DNA from: Viridothelium virens
Taxonomy: Eukaryota > Ascomycota > Dothideomycetes > Trypetheliales > Trypetheliaceae
DNA length: 56,617 bases
NCBI GenBank assembly: GCA_010094025.1
Contig: ML991878.1
Span: 1 to 56,617 of the forward strand
Direction: 5' to 3'
Every line of letters starts with the position of its first letter. The stretch's first letter is position 1. The position numbers and the translations under genes are program-made. Below the pieces are notes generated by a model. That model was not told the origin of the DNA. It made no database searches and saw nothing but the letters and a program-made list of their open reading frames with translations. Shown piece by piece: positions 44,774 to 56,186 of this stretch.

Positions 44774-47179
44774 ATGATACCTTTCGCAGTCATTCGGGAT
44801 AACGGCAACGAATCGTATTCCGTTCATTCAACCGCGCCCAATGATCAATGTACGTCCTGGTCATCAGTCCCTCGCATCGATCCTGTAGCTACTTCACATC
44901 CTGGTTCAACCACGGGGCGATCGAGCTCCACCTCTACTGCTCGCTCTTTTGCCGAACGAACTTGTGCTGCTGATCCAGATTCTACACGAACGGATGGAAA
45001 CGGGCTTGAATTCGTTGAAGAACAGGTCTATTGCACATCACGGTTGAGTCCAGCTCCCGGACCCATGAACACGAGATCATCGAACAGGGCGAGGGGCGCC
45101 AAATCATGGCGGCCACTTGACTTGACTAAAATAGATGATGCAGATATCGAGCCCCTAAATACTACCGGCGCGAGTGTCGGCCTGGAACATCGCGAACAAT
45201 CCTCAGGTCAAGCCGAATTCGAGCGTACTGGTGGAGAGGCTTTGGCCCGATCGACACAAGTCTGGGCTTCTTCCTCGCTGCTTCCAAGCACAGAGAGTCC
45301 TTACGCAGATTCAAATTACCATTATAATCCTTCAGATCAACAACGACAATCTCAGTCATTAGCACCGAAGGTTCCGATATCAATCACCCAAGGCTCAACA
45401 TATGGCAATCACTCAGGCTCCACGAACTTTCAATTGTCGACTTCACATAACAGAAATGAAGTCCTGAAGGTGTTTGGGGATTCTTTGCCGGGACCAGATT
45501 ACCTACAACATAACACTGGATCATTGGATGGACAGGTCCAATTCATCCAGCACCCAAACGGTGACGTGTCTGCCCACCAGTGGACAGCATCTCTCTACCA
45601 ATGGACAAACCTTGGACAGTACTCAAATACGCGAAAGCGAATAGAAGGCCAACTAGCATCAGACAGGATCAAAGGTCAGTCGTCAAGCATGCTCTCTCAA
45701 CTCGACATCGTAGCCTACTTTCGCGCTGTTGCTTTGCAGCGCCAGCCAGGATCTGAATTCAAGACGCTACCCGGAGATTATCGGGATCAAGATCTTGCGC
45801 AAAGCGTTTTTGATGATTCAAAATTCTTGGTAGCGCGTCAACGTCCGCACCCAGTCCCACAACCCCAGGGACATTCAGATCCTCAACCCTTCACAACCCA
45901 GAACTTGGCGAATGAAGCTCCTTGTCTAGGCAAAGGCTGCTCCCTCTTCACCTCACCTACGGCATCGCCCAGGACTTATCAGCCATTGAACAATACGCAT
46001 ACCTGGTCTATATCGAAATACCTGCCAAAAATGTCAGATGCATACCAAACAGGCGAATACGAATCTGATGCCACAAGCAGAGGTGATGGTCTTTCGAGAA
46101 CGAAATCCATCCTAAGCCACGACAACATTACGGTGGATCCCTTCCGTCGTCATACAACAGTGCCAGCTTCTTCTTTTCATCCTACAATTCCAAACAAGAG
46201 CCTGGAAGACGTTTTCACGGCCCCTCCAAGCGCGCCAACCTCTGGGCAACCGCAGCAGTCACTCACGTTGCAAGGCAGCTCTACTAATATATATCGAGGG
46301 GAGCAGATGACTTCCGAAAGACCAAAGACAGACCTCAAGGTTTGCTTGCCGTATAGTAACGAGAGACATTTTGATGCCCCTATGGACCTAGGTAGATACG
46401 GCAGGACAAACCATTCCAGTCCTGAGCTACATCGGAGCCCGAAGCACGATTCTAACCGCCCCATCACCCGCACTGTACTTCACGATCCTCTGCGTACATC
46501 TGAACAGGTCTACACGAACCAGTTTGGTCATCAGAATGTGCCAATTTCTGCAGATCCAGCGAACAATATGCGTGAAACGGAACCCATGCGCGGACGTCAG
46601 ACCGCAGGACAAACATTTTCACCATCGGCTACCGACTTTCGCAATCATCTTGGTGTTAGTGAACCCGAGGAAGAACGTCCAATGCGGCCTGTTTATCACC
46701 CAATCTATACCGCCGATGTTTTCGACAACGAACCCCAGCCTTCTCGTGAAAAACAACTAGACGACTGGTGGGAGTCTCGTGATCCTAGGGGTGGCAAGAA
46801 ACGCTTCGAAGATAATTTTCGTGCCGCCACTCAGAACGCCTCTAACTCTTATCCGCCACGCAACAAGACGGACAATCCCATTGCCAATGGCTTGCTCTCC
46901 GCACTATATGATACCGTTGTATCATATGCTAAAGGGCCGCATTCTGGACATGACTACTTGCACCGCTTCGGGAACCCCCCTGAGTGGTGTGTTGACAAGA
47001 CGAATACCGGATCAAGAAGCTTCTTTGGCGAAGAGTGGGGCGCACCCCCGTCGAGGGTCGGACGAGATCCACGCTATCGGCCCATCGCTTCTGATGTCCG
47101 CTACGCCAGATATGATGAAACAGAACGCAGGGCTGGATACGATAGCCGGTTGCGTTTCGGAGGACCACCACCTTTCTAA
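44774..47179 (+). CDS. Large uncharacterised fungal protein with conserved C-terminus
   Basis: Open frame of 801 residues from the ATG at 44774. Most of the chain is low in complexity, rich in S, T, P, Q and N, with no known domain. The last 130 residues look conserved: REKQLDDWWESRD, FRAATQNA, NGLLSALYDTVVSYAKGP, PPEWCVDKT, SFFGEEWGAPPSRVGRDPRYRP. I recall similar ends in uncharacterised proteins of other filamentous fungi, but no function. The ATG context (GCTCGT-ATG) is poor and the same frame is open and protein-like upstream to about 44585 without an ATG. The true start may therefore be in an upstream exon joined at an acceptor near 44656. Confidence 0.75.
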   Translation: MIPFAVIRDNGNESYSVHSTAPNDQCTSWSSVPRIDPVATSHPGSTTGRSSSTSTARSFAERTCAADPDSTRTDGNGLEFVEEQVYCTSRLSPAPGPMNTRSSNRARGAKSWRPLDLTKIDDADIEPLNTTGASVGLEHREQSSGQAEFERTGGEALARSTQVWASSSLLPSTESPYADSNYHYNPSDQQRQSQSLAPKVPISITQGSTYGNHSGSTNFQLSTSHNRNEVLKVFGDSLPGPDYLQHNTGSLDGQVQFIQHPNGDVSAHQWTASLYQWTNLGQYSNTRKRIEGQLASDRIKGQSSSMLSQLDIVAYFRAVALQRQPGSEFKTLPGDYRDQDLAQSVFDDSKFLVARQRPHPVPQPQGHSDPQPFTTQNLANEAPCLGKGCSLFTSPTASPRTYQPLNNTHTWSISKYLPKMSDAYQTGEYESDATSRGDGLSRTKSILSHDNITVDPFRRHTTVPASSFHPTIPNKSLEDVFTAPPSAPTSGQPQQSLTLQGSSTNIYRGEQMTSERPKTDLKVCLPYSNERHFDAPMDLGRYGRTNHSSPELHRSPKHDSNRPITRTVLHDPLRTSEQVYTNQFGHQNVPISADPANNMRETEPMRGRQTAGQTFSPSATDFRNHLGVSEPEEERPMRPVYHPIYTADVFDNEPQPSREKQLDDWWESRDPRGGKKRFEDNFRAATQNASNSYPPRNKTDNPIANGLLSALYDTVVSYAKGPHSGHDYLHRFGNPPEWCVDKTNTGSRSFFGEEWGAPPSRVGRDPRYRPIASDVRYARYDETERRAGYDSRLRFGGPPPF

Positions 47180-48157
47180 ACACTGGACGGCTACGGAGAG
47201 GGGGAAGAGGGCGATATGGGGCGGTGGAATATTAGGGACTTGAACGGAGGACATTGAGGACTGGACACTGCATGGAAGGGACATTAATTGATGCGAACCT
47301 GAATGCTTCTTTGCAAGCTTTCTTTCGCAACGAAGATTCCTGGCCGTGCATTTACACCGACGACATGTTCACTGTCGGACTAGATTCATTTTCCTACAAC
47401 TTGCAATGCTATTGAAGGACTCTGAATGCCGAGCAACTAATACTCGAGGCTCTAGTAGTGCGATGAACTCTATTCTCGCTCAACAGACTGCCTACATCAG
47501 CTCCCTTCCCTCATTTGTCACTCTGCAGAATATTCAGCTTAATTGAACCTCAATGCCTTATAGTTCAGCCTTGAATGCGATCGCTGTGTGTGCTTTTTGT
47601 GAAACAGGTTCTTAGGACCCCCACCCAGATTGAACTTACCTTCGCTGGTTGCTATTACTGTATTACATTCCGTCCATGGAAGACGCTGCGCTGTGCCGCT
47701 TTGGTGTATTGCAATGGGGATGGGATAGCGGTGCTCGCGCGGGATTATGGCTCGTCAGGTTCAGCTCTATTTAGGTGCAGCTCGCGCTTGTCATCTGCAT
47801 CTGGAACGATAGAGCTAGGAGAGAGGGGTTGGAGTGCGGCGCCACCCGTCTCGCAAGTAATTGGCACGCGTACTTAAGGTACATGGCTCCTCGACTCGAA
47901 CACGTGCACAGTGCTGTCGGATCTTCGACGTTCGCCAGGATTATATACCTACTTTACTAACATGAGTGAGGTATGTCTAACCTAAAGCTCCATTGTAGAA
48001 CATTCACTGTGTTTACTATTCCAACCTAAAGCAGTAATCGCTTCTAACAATGATTTACCTTGCATCTATCTTGTGTTTATTCCAAGAAAGATCGCCAATC
48101 CATTCTATCAAGACCTCAGACCTATCCACGGGCTCGTATGTATCAGGGTGGTGAAGT
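47180..48157. other. Intergenic region between convergent genes
   Basis: About 980 bp, no supported gene. Short open frames such as 47575-47877 carry no motif. Confidence 0.45.
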
Positions 48158-49774
48158 TCACATTCTCGTTTTTCCTTGATTGTCCCATCGAAGATGGCGA
48201 CTGGCGGCTACTGGCCTGGATGACGGATTTTCTATCTGGGCGGTAGTGACAGTGACATCCTGCTGAACCTTGATGTACGCGTCCGCATTTTGGATGACCG
48301 CCGGACCCCTATGCTCGTCGGATATAGTGTCTAGATCTCTCATTTTGAATCCGTCGGTAATCTCCGAACCGCGTCTCTTACTTTTGATCAAATCCTTGAA
48401 GCTCGAATCGTCGTCCTGGACCTTCTTTCGCGTGGACCTCATCGAGCTGGTGCGCAAGTGTGGCAGATTGGCTCTTGAACACGGGGCCGAGGACATGAGT
48501 GAGAGATTGTGGTGATGGAAAAACTGTCTGACAGCAGGCATGCTGGAAGCGGCGACGCCGGTGAACATTTCAATCAGCCTGCCTAACCTTAGCTATATAC
48601 CAGAGTTAATTTTGGGTATGGATCATCTTACGAGCACAGGAAAACTTGTGCGACGTTCCACGGTAAATCTACGAATTCATCTTGGAACAGGATGCGGTAA
48701 TGTAGACTCTGGACGGAGGCAACCACAGCACTATGAAGAGGGCCAATCAGTCTTTGTAGTGAAGCTCTGTAACGTCAAAGCTTACAGACTGCCAGTCATA
48801 AAGACAAGCATTACACCAAATTTCTTCGCACAGGACATGTTCAGGTTCCAGATGACTGGCATCGGAAGCACGAGGAGATAACAATCGAACAGCAGCCCAA
48901 CGACACCACAAGGAATCGAGGTCAGCTCAAACTTAAGGTAATGTCTCGACAATGCATCACTGAGCCACGATTGTCCTGGCCAAGGAGATTCCAGGGCGAG
49001 CGCCGTAATCGTGAGCGAGACGTAGCTTATAACTAGGATGGTAGCACCAATATACACACTGATTCTGACGTATCTCAAAGGACTGAACAGTAGGTAGTAT
49101 TGTATGAAGAGGCTCAACTTAATCAAGCCCAGCCCCGCAACCACAAGGACTGTCGTCAAGTAGTCATGCTATTCTATTCTTAGCAGAGTGTTCCCGGAGC
49201 AGCATTTTTACAGTTACGCTGCACGCACCATGAGGTTGGTCTTGTCCACGACTTTTGCAAGGGGAATGTCCCAGACGTGCCTACCTGTTACGCCTTTGAT
49301 GCAGCCTTCAAACGGTCAGCCTGGCTGCGAAAAGTAGGGCTGCGAGAAGTTGCTCACCAGTGACGATCTCTCCATAGCACAGAATACTAATCGCCTAAGA
49401 AGGGAGTCAGTTGCCGGTCCTGGTATGTAGTAGGAGCGTCATGCACGCTTACAAAACCTAAAGAGCAGGTCACTGTTGATATCCGTCAGTTACGTATTCA
49501 TTTGAAAGAGTCAGTCCTGCTTCATTGCTAACTCACAGTCATCCCAGGTCCATCTCTTCGCAATGGCGAGCTTTGTGTAGATGCGAAGGAAGAAGCATGG
49601 ACAAGCCAGAGCAAGGGCTGCGCTGCTAACGCCCAAAACGATTGGAGCTCGAGAAGGAGGGTCAACAAAGTTCGGCTGCACCCCTGGTGGAGGTGGTCCG
49701 GACGGCATGGTGCTTAGCAGGTCAGGAGGAATACTCTCAATATCTTGCGCAGTAATGTTTGTGGAAGTCGACAT
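48158..49774 (-). CDS. Fungal rhodopsin-fold seven-transmembrane protein (Pth11-like)
   Basis: Seven minus-strand exons, 49537-49774, 49453-49472, 49358-49394, 49229-49305, 48787-49168, 48632-48731 and 48158-48578, close to 424 residues. The extracellular start is short and Pro-rich. The first helix IVLGVSSAALALACPCFFLRIYTKL is followed by WTWDD, the family's hallmark, then SLGFAISILCYGEIVTG. Next comes GRHVWDIPLAKV, a loop typical of these proteins, then VLVVAGLGLIKLSLFIQYY and LLFDCYLLVLPMPVIWNLNM. FGVMLVFMTGSL and WNVAQVFLCSLIEMFTGVAASSMPAVRQFF complete the seven helices. The tail is cytosolic and charged. Members are thought to sense surface or chemical cues. Two exons are very short (20 and 37 nt) but restore the motifs exactly. 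Confidence 0.92.
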
Positions 49775-51505
49775 GGCTGCCGACGTGGGGTTCAAGATTA
49801 TGGCAACGAAGATGGCCCTTGAGAGGGCAATATAGCGAGTCAATGCTTTGAACTCGAACAATCAATTCACAAATTTTGGATTGAAGAACTGGAAATTTTA
49901 AGGAATTGACTTGTACCGTGTGGATCACCGATGTGGGGCTGGAGATCGATGATGGGGCGTAGAATTGGTGTCAATGCGTACCTAGATAGGTATACTCTTG
50001 ATGCACTTGTGACAAGCCTGCGTGATAAGGTAAACCACGTTCGCCCCATGAAGCCAAAGGTATCAAGTGATGGTCTCTCTAATTAAACTCCCCAAATGTG
50101 AGATCCGGGTAGTCTGTGGTCAGTGATTTCCTGTCTCCATCCAATCCAAAACTCTCTCCTCGCGTAAGATCAATGGTCTTGATCACGAGATTCTCCCTTC
50201 ATTGGATTGGATTAGAAGATCAGCTCAGACCAACGATCTATCGCAATCGATCAGACTCTTCGAATAGATCTAATGCTCTGATTGCACTGAGATATCGGTC
50301 GTCCACATATACCTCTACACATCAACAGGCTTGAGAATATCTAGATCTGTAATCCACTTTCCCCGATCGTGGATTGACTATGATAGACTCGAGCAGATAA
50401 ACTCGGACGTCTTACTGACCATGGGAGCTCATGGATAATGGAATCTCAGAACTGGTGACCGGCAGATATATCGAGACTTCATGTAAATAGTCCTGGGTGT
50501 CATGGTTCCATATATCTCCAGTGAATGCTCTCGCATCTCAACCGGTAAGTGACTTATGACTCGCTACACCAAACTCTCGCTCATGCGCGGAGAGAATATC
50601 TGTCCCCGAGAGTCTATTCTTGAGGGCTTTCGCTCCTTCGTTGAGAAGAATCGTTCATTGGGGACTCGGCTCACCCTCCGAGTTACATGTGCCATTCCGA
50701 CGGTCGCTCCAAAGTGCATGGGGAGTCGCGCCCCTTGGCTCTTCGCAGAGAGCGTTAAGAAGACGTTTCGATAATCCCGTCCACTCCTATGTATACTCTA
50801 GATCGTCATGAAGATGATGCTTGCATCTTCTTGTCGACTGTGAGTCTGGGCTGGTAGACTCAACAGCTCGGCCGTATATGGGAGTTGGTAAAGTCAGACT
50901 GGCAAGCCTCATCTCGACATTTTTCGGGCACAGAGTGCAATCTATCATGGTGCTAAGCGCTTCAAAGCTAGGTAGCACTTCTTTGAGGAAGTATAGGTGT
51001 ATGCATAAGCGAAGAGCTGCATGAAACGATTCATATTAAGATCGCTTGCGTCGGTGGTGCTCTTTCGGCTACAATCAGATACCGTAGAGTATGAACTTCG
51101 CGGTAGAGTAATCGTTAGAATTGAGCTTCTTCCTTCAATGGATAGGTCAAAGGCCAGCTACATACTTTCTGAAGAGGCAATCGCAGGAGCGTGCGAGGGC
51201 ACTACTCATGAGTGTGCATCCCGTAGTGTTACTTAGCGTGCTTAGTTAGATATCGTAAGCTCTGGTAAAGCTTGGTTCACAAGGAGATCCACACTGCCGG
51301 AATGACGGTTGTCCCGGGAACTTTTCTACACCCATGACCGTGCCTCTCAAACGATACCTGGATTCGGAGTATTACTGCATCCAACGTATACAAGTCGGGC
51401 TTTGGTCTACAGAGCAGGTGAGCAATAATACAGCGACGTGACGTACCTGAGGACCGCCTGATTCTCGCTCCTCTTCAGCCTCGCTATGGCTTGTTGTGCC
51501 TTGCC
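49775..51505. other. Long intergenic region
   Basis: About 1.7 kb between divergent genes with no supported gene. It contains an 11-bp inverted repeat (50139-50149 and 50202-50212) and many GATC-containing words between 50090 and 50400. Confidence 0.45.
50139..50212. repeat. 11-bp perfect inverted repeat
   Basis: ATCCAATCCAA at 50139-50149 is matched by TTGGATTGGAT at 50202-50212, with a 52-base loop. Confidence 0.8.
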
Positions 51506-51509
51506 ATGA
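51486..51509 (+). promoter_or_regulatory. Overlapping upstream ORF of the FAD oxidase
   Basis: An ATG at 51486 opens a seven-codon frame (MACCALP) whose TGA at 51507-51509 overlaps the ATG of the FAD oxidase as ATGA. If the mRNA starts upstream, this could reduce or couple initiation at the main start. Confidence 0.35.
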
Positions 51510-53257
51510 CCTTTCAGCTGCTTTCTATATCTGCCACAGCGACGCTCCTATTGATCATCGCCTCCAACTACATATTACATTATGTACGATCAGTATTACG
51601 AGGTGCCAAAAGACCCAATCGCACAGACCTTGCGAGCAACTCAACAGAGTCTACTGTGCTACTCGGCAATAGCCTAGCATCGGCATTACCTGACAGCATC
51701 ATTTTTCCCCACGATGCCGCTGCGTTCGAGCAGTCCGTGAATTCCTACTGGGCCCAGCAGGAGTGCGAAGTGATCCCGGCGTGCATCGTTCGGCCTCGGG
51801 ACGTTCAGCAGCTCTGCACTGCTGTCCACATCCTCAAGAGCGAGTATGACGAACGAGGGAAGAAAGACAGCAGGGAGAAGGAAAAGGTCGAGGGGATGTT
51901 TGCTATCCGTAGCGGCGGCCATTCCCCGGTTTCCGGTGCTGCCAGCATCCGGGGCGGTGTTCTGATTGATCTTAGCCTCTTCCATGAAGTGACACCCTCC
52001 GAAGATGGATCGAGCGTAGTAATTGGTGCTGGTGCTAAGTGGGTGAACGTTTCTAAGATCTTGGACGAGAAGGGTCTTGCTGTCACTGGAGGTAGGAGCT
52101 CTGCTGTTGGAGTGGGCGGGTTGACCTTAGGAGGTGAGCTTTTACTTCGCCTCTATCTACCTTCGAACTCCTAGACCCTCGCCAACACAGTATTGGCGCT
52201 AACAAGACTCCCAAAAGGCGGCCTCTCATTCTTCTCGCCCCGCTTTGGGCTTGTATGCTCCAACATTATCAGCTACGAAGTTGTGCTTGCATCTGGCTGC
52301 GTCGCCACGGCCTCTGCAACAACCAACTCTGACCTCTGGCAGGCCCTCAAAGGCGGCTCCAACAACTTTGGCATTGTCACGCGTATTACCGCTCGTAGCT
52401 TTCGTTGCGCCAAAATATGGAGCGGCTTCCTTTATCTGCCAGCTTTCCAAGCCACAAAAGTCCTCGCAGCTTTCCATGAGTTCGTCAACAGAGCGAATTC
52501 TGGCGATCATAGCATCAGGTATGATAGTCAAGCCGCCGGTCCTATTGCCTGCTTTACCTATCTCCAACAACTCGGCATCGAAGCCGTCGCCGTGAACCTC
52601 GTCTACACCAACACTCCAGAGGACGGGAAAAAATGGCCAGTCTGCTGGAGAACCTCTTCCTTCCGATCCCTCTGGCGTCTCTGGAGCACCTGCAAAGTCC
52701 GGACCCTAACGAGCGCAACCGACGAATTAAACGCGCTCAACCCGCCAGGAAGACGCCAAGCATTTGGCACCACAACCATCAAGAACGACCCCGCGACCCT
52801 CGCCGCTGCACACTGCGCTTATCGTGACGCCATTGCCTCAATACGTCGCAAGAACATCAAGGGCATGTCGTGGACGCTCGTCCTGCAGCCGCTACTTCCG
52901 GAGTGGTTTCGCAAAGGGGATCCGAATCCGCTCGGTCTGCAGAACGACGGAACGGATGAGCCGCTCGTGATCGTGAGTTTCACGGTCAACTGGGCGGAAC
53001 GGCAGGATGACGAGTTCGTCGCAGCGACGACGCGACAAGCTGTGGAGCAGATCGAGGCTACAGCGACGGCGAAGAACACGGGTCATCGGTATCGGTACCT
53101 GAACTATTGCGGAGAGTGGCAGAAGCCGTTGGAAGGGTATGGAGAGGAGAATTTGCGGTTCTTGCGGGAGGTGGCGAGGAAGTATGATCCGGGAGGGTTG
53201 TTTCAAAAGGGATGTGTAGGCGGGTTTAAGCTCGGTTCGATGCCCAGTGAAGCCTAA
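51506..53257 (+). CDS. FAD-linked oxidase (berberine-bridge-enzyme-like)
   Basis: Two exons, 51506-52133 and 52218-53257, give 555 residues. The ATG at 51506 is followed by a hydrophobic segment (LLSISATATLLLIIASNYIL) that serves as a signal peptide or anchor. The FAD_binding_4 domain carries IPACIVRPRDVQQL, FAIRSGGHSPV (His139, the usual covalent FAD site), VVIGAGAKWVNV and GGRSSAVGVGGLTLGGG. DLWQALKGGSNNFGIVTRI and the C-terminal RYLNYCGEWQKPL complete the BBE-type fold. These flavoenzymes oxidise alcohols, sugars or secondary metabolites. Nothing in the neighbourhood shows a biosynthetic cluster, so the substrate is unknown. A seven-codon upstream frame at 51486-51509 overlaps the start. 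Confidence 0.9.
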
Positions 53258-54768
53258 GAAATGGGAGCTTGTCAATGAAAACGCAATCCAAGCGGAACGA
53301 CACTTGCAATGCAGTGGTTTCGATGCGATTCTTTTTCCGGCTTGATTGTGTCCTCCCCAGTGTTAAGAGCAGACATACTTGCAACAACCAAGAGGATGTG
53401 CAACTTGTTCACCCGATAGATTTTGAAGTATAGAACAGTGCGGCGTATCAACTCCTTCGATACAAATTGCGATTTGCCGAACTCGATCACATGCATTTCA
53501 ACGCAAGCTATTTCCAAATTCCATGGGTCTGGTCTCTCTGAGCTTTTCCACGTCTTGCAGCGATAGCGACCGGGCGACTAAGTCGGCTTCCTTTTCGTCC
53601 AAGTTGGAAGGTGACCTCGAAGATCTTGCATTCCAACAAGTATTTGATGAGCGCGTCTGCCAGCGGGGCCGTGGAATTCTGAACAGCCACCGACGACTTG
53701 GCTTGCGAAGAGAGGCTCTCGAGATCGTCAGAGTGAGGACCCAGGGATTTTTGGTGGCGTGAGCTTCGTCTTCGAGTGGACAGGCGATGTACTGCATTGG
53801 GGAAGAAATATTTTCCTGCCATCCATTCTGGGGTGAGTAGACGAAGCGAACACCCATGAATAGCCACGCCCGATGACAAAAAGAGACTTAGGCTCTCACC
53901 ATCAAGTAATAGAGCGCATCAGTCGTTAGTCCATGGCCACAACCACGCGGCATGCGTGGTGGCACCGTGGGGTGGTGGCGTCTTGCGGACCGGTGGACGG
54001 GCCCGGTCGGATTTCAGCCAGCCCTATCCGCATCTGTCAAATTAAACCTTGAGCAAGATGCCAATGAGAATGATTTAGCCTGGTAACTAATTACACATAC
54101 ACTTCCTTTCTCAGCCGTTCCTAGCTGGGCTTGACTAGATATTGCCACACCATTCCTTCTGGACATCACTAATGAACGGACAAGCGACGCGTTCTCCACT
54201 CAGGTACGCAGCCTCCGACAATCATTGAGTGACTGACTCTCGACGGTGTGAAAAGCCTACGAGCCATGGACCAGCCGTTCTTCTAGCCTGGTTGAACAGA
54301 ATCCTTAAGACTGCTAATTAGATTGGTGGTGCATCGACTAAAAGGGGCAGCGTTGCCACAGCTGCAAAGCTAGTCTATTTTGAAGCTCACCTTATTCGTC
54401 AAAGAGCCGCTCTGCTTGCCTAGACCTTCCCCTTCTGAACCGGAAGGCAAGTCCATGACTTATAACAACTACAATTCCAGAAGCACAATCCAATAGAAAC
54501 TTTGAAGCATGCCATGCGGCTTTGCATGTCCAATTTTGCATGCGGCGTGCAAGCCATTTTGGAGCTGAACAGCATCTACTCTAATGGCCTTGCTCAATTT
54601 AGGCGAACGAGCATTGATGAGAGAGGCATATATAAACAAGTGTAACATGATACTACTTCCTACAGCCCGTCGATCCATCTCCGGATTCATCCACAAGCTT
54701 CTTTTATCCAATCATCATCCTTCTCCGAGGCCTTGACAGCTCATTCAACACCAATCAACCTACCACAG
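53258..54768. other. Intergenic region
   Basis: About 1.5 kb. Overlapping minus-strand frames at 53498-53879 are open but show no motif and lack a convincing model. The right end holds the promoter of the small gene at 54769. Confidence 0.45.
54629..54636 (+). promoter_or_regulatory. TATA box of the small gene at 54769
   Basis: TATATAAA lies 133 bases before the ATG and is followed by a pyrimidine-rich leader (54655-54730), a common fungal promoter layout. Confidence 0.6.
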
Positions 54769-55152
54769 ATGATGCCGGACCAAAATGTGGTCGAGGTCAC
54801 CCTCAACAAAGCCACCAAAGGCTCTGGACGCCTCGACCTCACCTTCTGCATCACCCGCCTCGAATACAACGAGTACGATTGCGTCCTTACCAGCATCCAT
54901 CTACAAGGCAAGCCGCGGGCCGATGACCTCGAGATCCAGCTAGCACAGCAGAACACCGCCTTCAAGGGCCAACAGACCTGGACGCTGAAGAAGCCATCGG
55001 GCGCCTATGTCGAGGATGACGAGGAGAACGAGATCCACCTTGTGCTGCAAAATGCAGTGCTGAGGACTGTGGAGGGCGGTGAACCGATGGCCAAGGCGAC
55101 GGTGGGCGAGAAGGGCGAAGGGGTATTGATGACACAGAATTGGAAAGAGTGA
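54769..55152 (+). CDS. Small hypothetical protein
   Basis: Single exon, 127 residues from the first of two adjacent ATGs. The sequence looks beta-rich, with alternating strands such as NVVEVTLNKAT, LDLTFCITRLEYNEYDCVLTSIHL and EIHLVLQNAVLRTV, and has no signal peptide or membrane segment. I do not recognise the family. Support for a real gene comes from the TATA box, the pyrimidine-rich leader, strong codon bias towards C then G at third positions, and good protein composition. Confidence 0.7.
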   Translation: MMPDQNVVEVTLNKATKGSGRLDLTFCITRLEYNEYDCVLTSIHLQGKPRADDLEIQLAQQNTAFKGQQTWTLKKPSGAYVEDDEENEIHLVLQNAVLRTVEGGEPMAKATVGEKGEGVLMTQNWKE

Positions 55153-56186
55153 TTGGCGGAGGGCGTTGACGCTACGATAGTTGATCTGTAAAAATTGTAC
55201 ACATTTTGAAGTCAATTGTATTTTTTGCTGATCTTCCGTCTTTCTTTGTTACTCTTCTTTTTATGCCGTCCCGATTTGCGTGCTGGGCAATGAGCTTGCC
55301 GAGGATGAGCTAAATTACTGGCATGTAGGTTCTCACGGATTTTATCGATCTATGACCTCATGTCTGCCTGGCTGCAAATAGGTAACAAGCTAACCCCTCT
55401 TGTTCCATGGATGCATTGACGGTTTTAAGCTTCGTCCCTGATGAGTAAGTACCTTGATCAAGTATGTCGGCGGATTCGAGGTTTGTATTTACACTTTGCC
55501 TTTGCAGCTGTTGCTTCCCCTCCGAAACTCATCCATGAGTTTTTATTCCAACACGGCATCAGATTTTCCGGCCTCGTCCGATTCGTGCGTGTCATGCGAC
55601 TGCCCCGTTTGTAGTGGCGTGAGGGCCTGGTTGTTAGATGTTTGCGGAGGGCCGGCATGCCCAATTTTGACGAATGAAAACGGTGCAGATAATGCAGAAG
55701 GCCAATGAGACTGTACTGTCCGGCATCGTCGTTGGATCGCTGCATTTCAATATTGACTGCCTGCTGCGCCTAATATTGGCTGCCTGACTTATCAGTCGTA
55801 CAGATAAAAAGTTGATGCGTCGAGAAGGTGCGGAGGCCAATGCAGCGCGTTTGCTGAACCGAGTCGCTTTCTACCGTAACTCTAGCGTATACGCCGCAGG
55901 AAATGGACGTTGCGGCACATGGACTTTAGGCAAGGAAATACTACCACGCCGAATTTGTAGTATGGGAGCTTCGCGCATAATTGAATCGATATTCGCGCCC
56001 AAGCAAGACTGAAACCGGCTTTTCAACCATGACTACTTAATTGACCATGTCGCTCAGCCTTGTAGAACCCAACCTCGCGCCACTGCAGGAAGTTATCATC
56101 TTACTGCGCATTGTACATCATAAATTGCATGAATCAGGAATACCATTGGTCTATTCCTAGTGAAGCTCCATCAATTGAGTAGTACT
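55153..56186. other. Intergenic region
   Basis: About 1 kb. A Cys-rich frame at 55538-55708 (CVSCDCPVC) is too short and isolated to call. I see nothing else. Confidence 0.4.

Noticed and set aside
53498-53879. Two overlapping open frames of about 120 codons on the minus strand
   Set aside because: They overlap in different frames, show no known motif, and neither continues into a convincing gene.
55538-55708. Short Cys-rich frame, possible small secreted protein
   Set aside because: No signal peptide and no promoter evidence; 56 residues can arise by chance.
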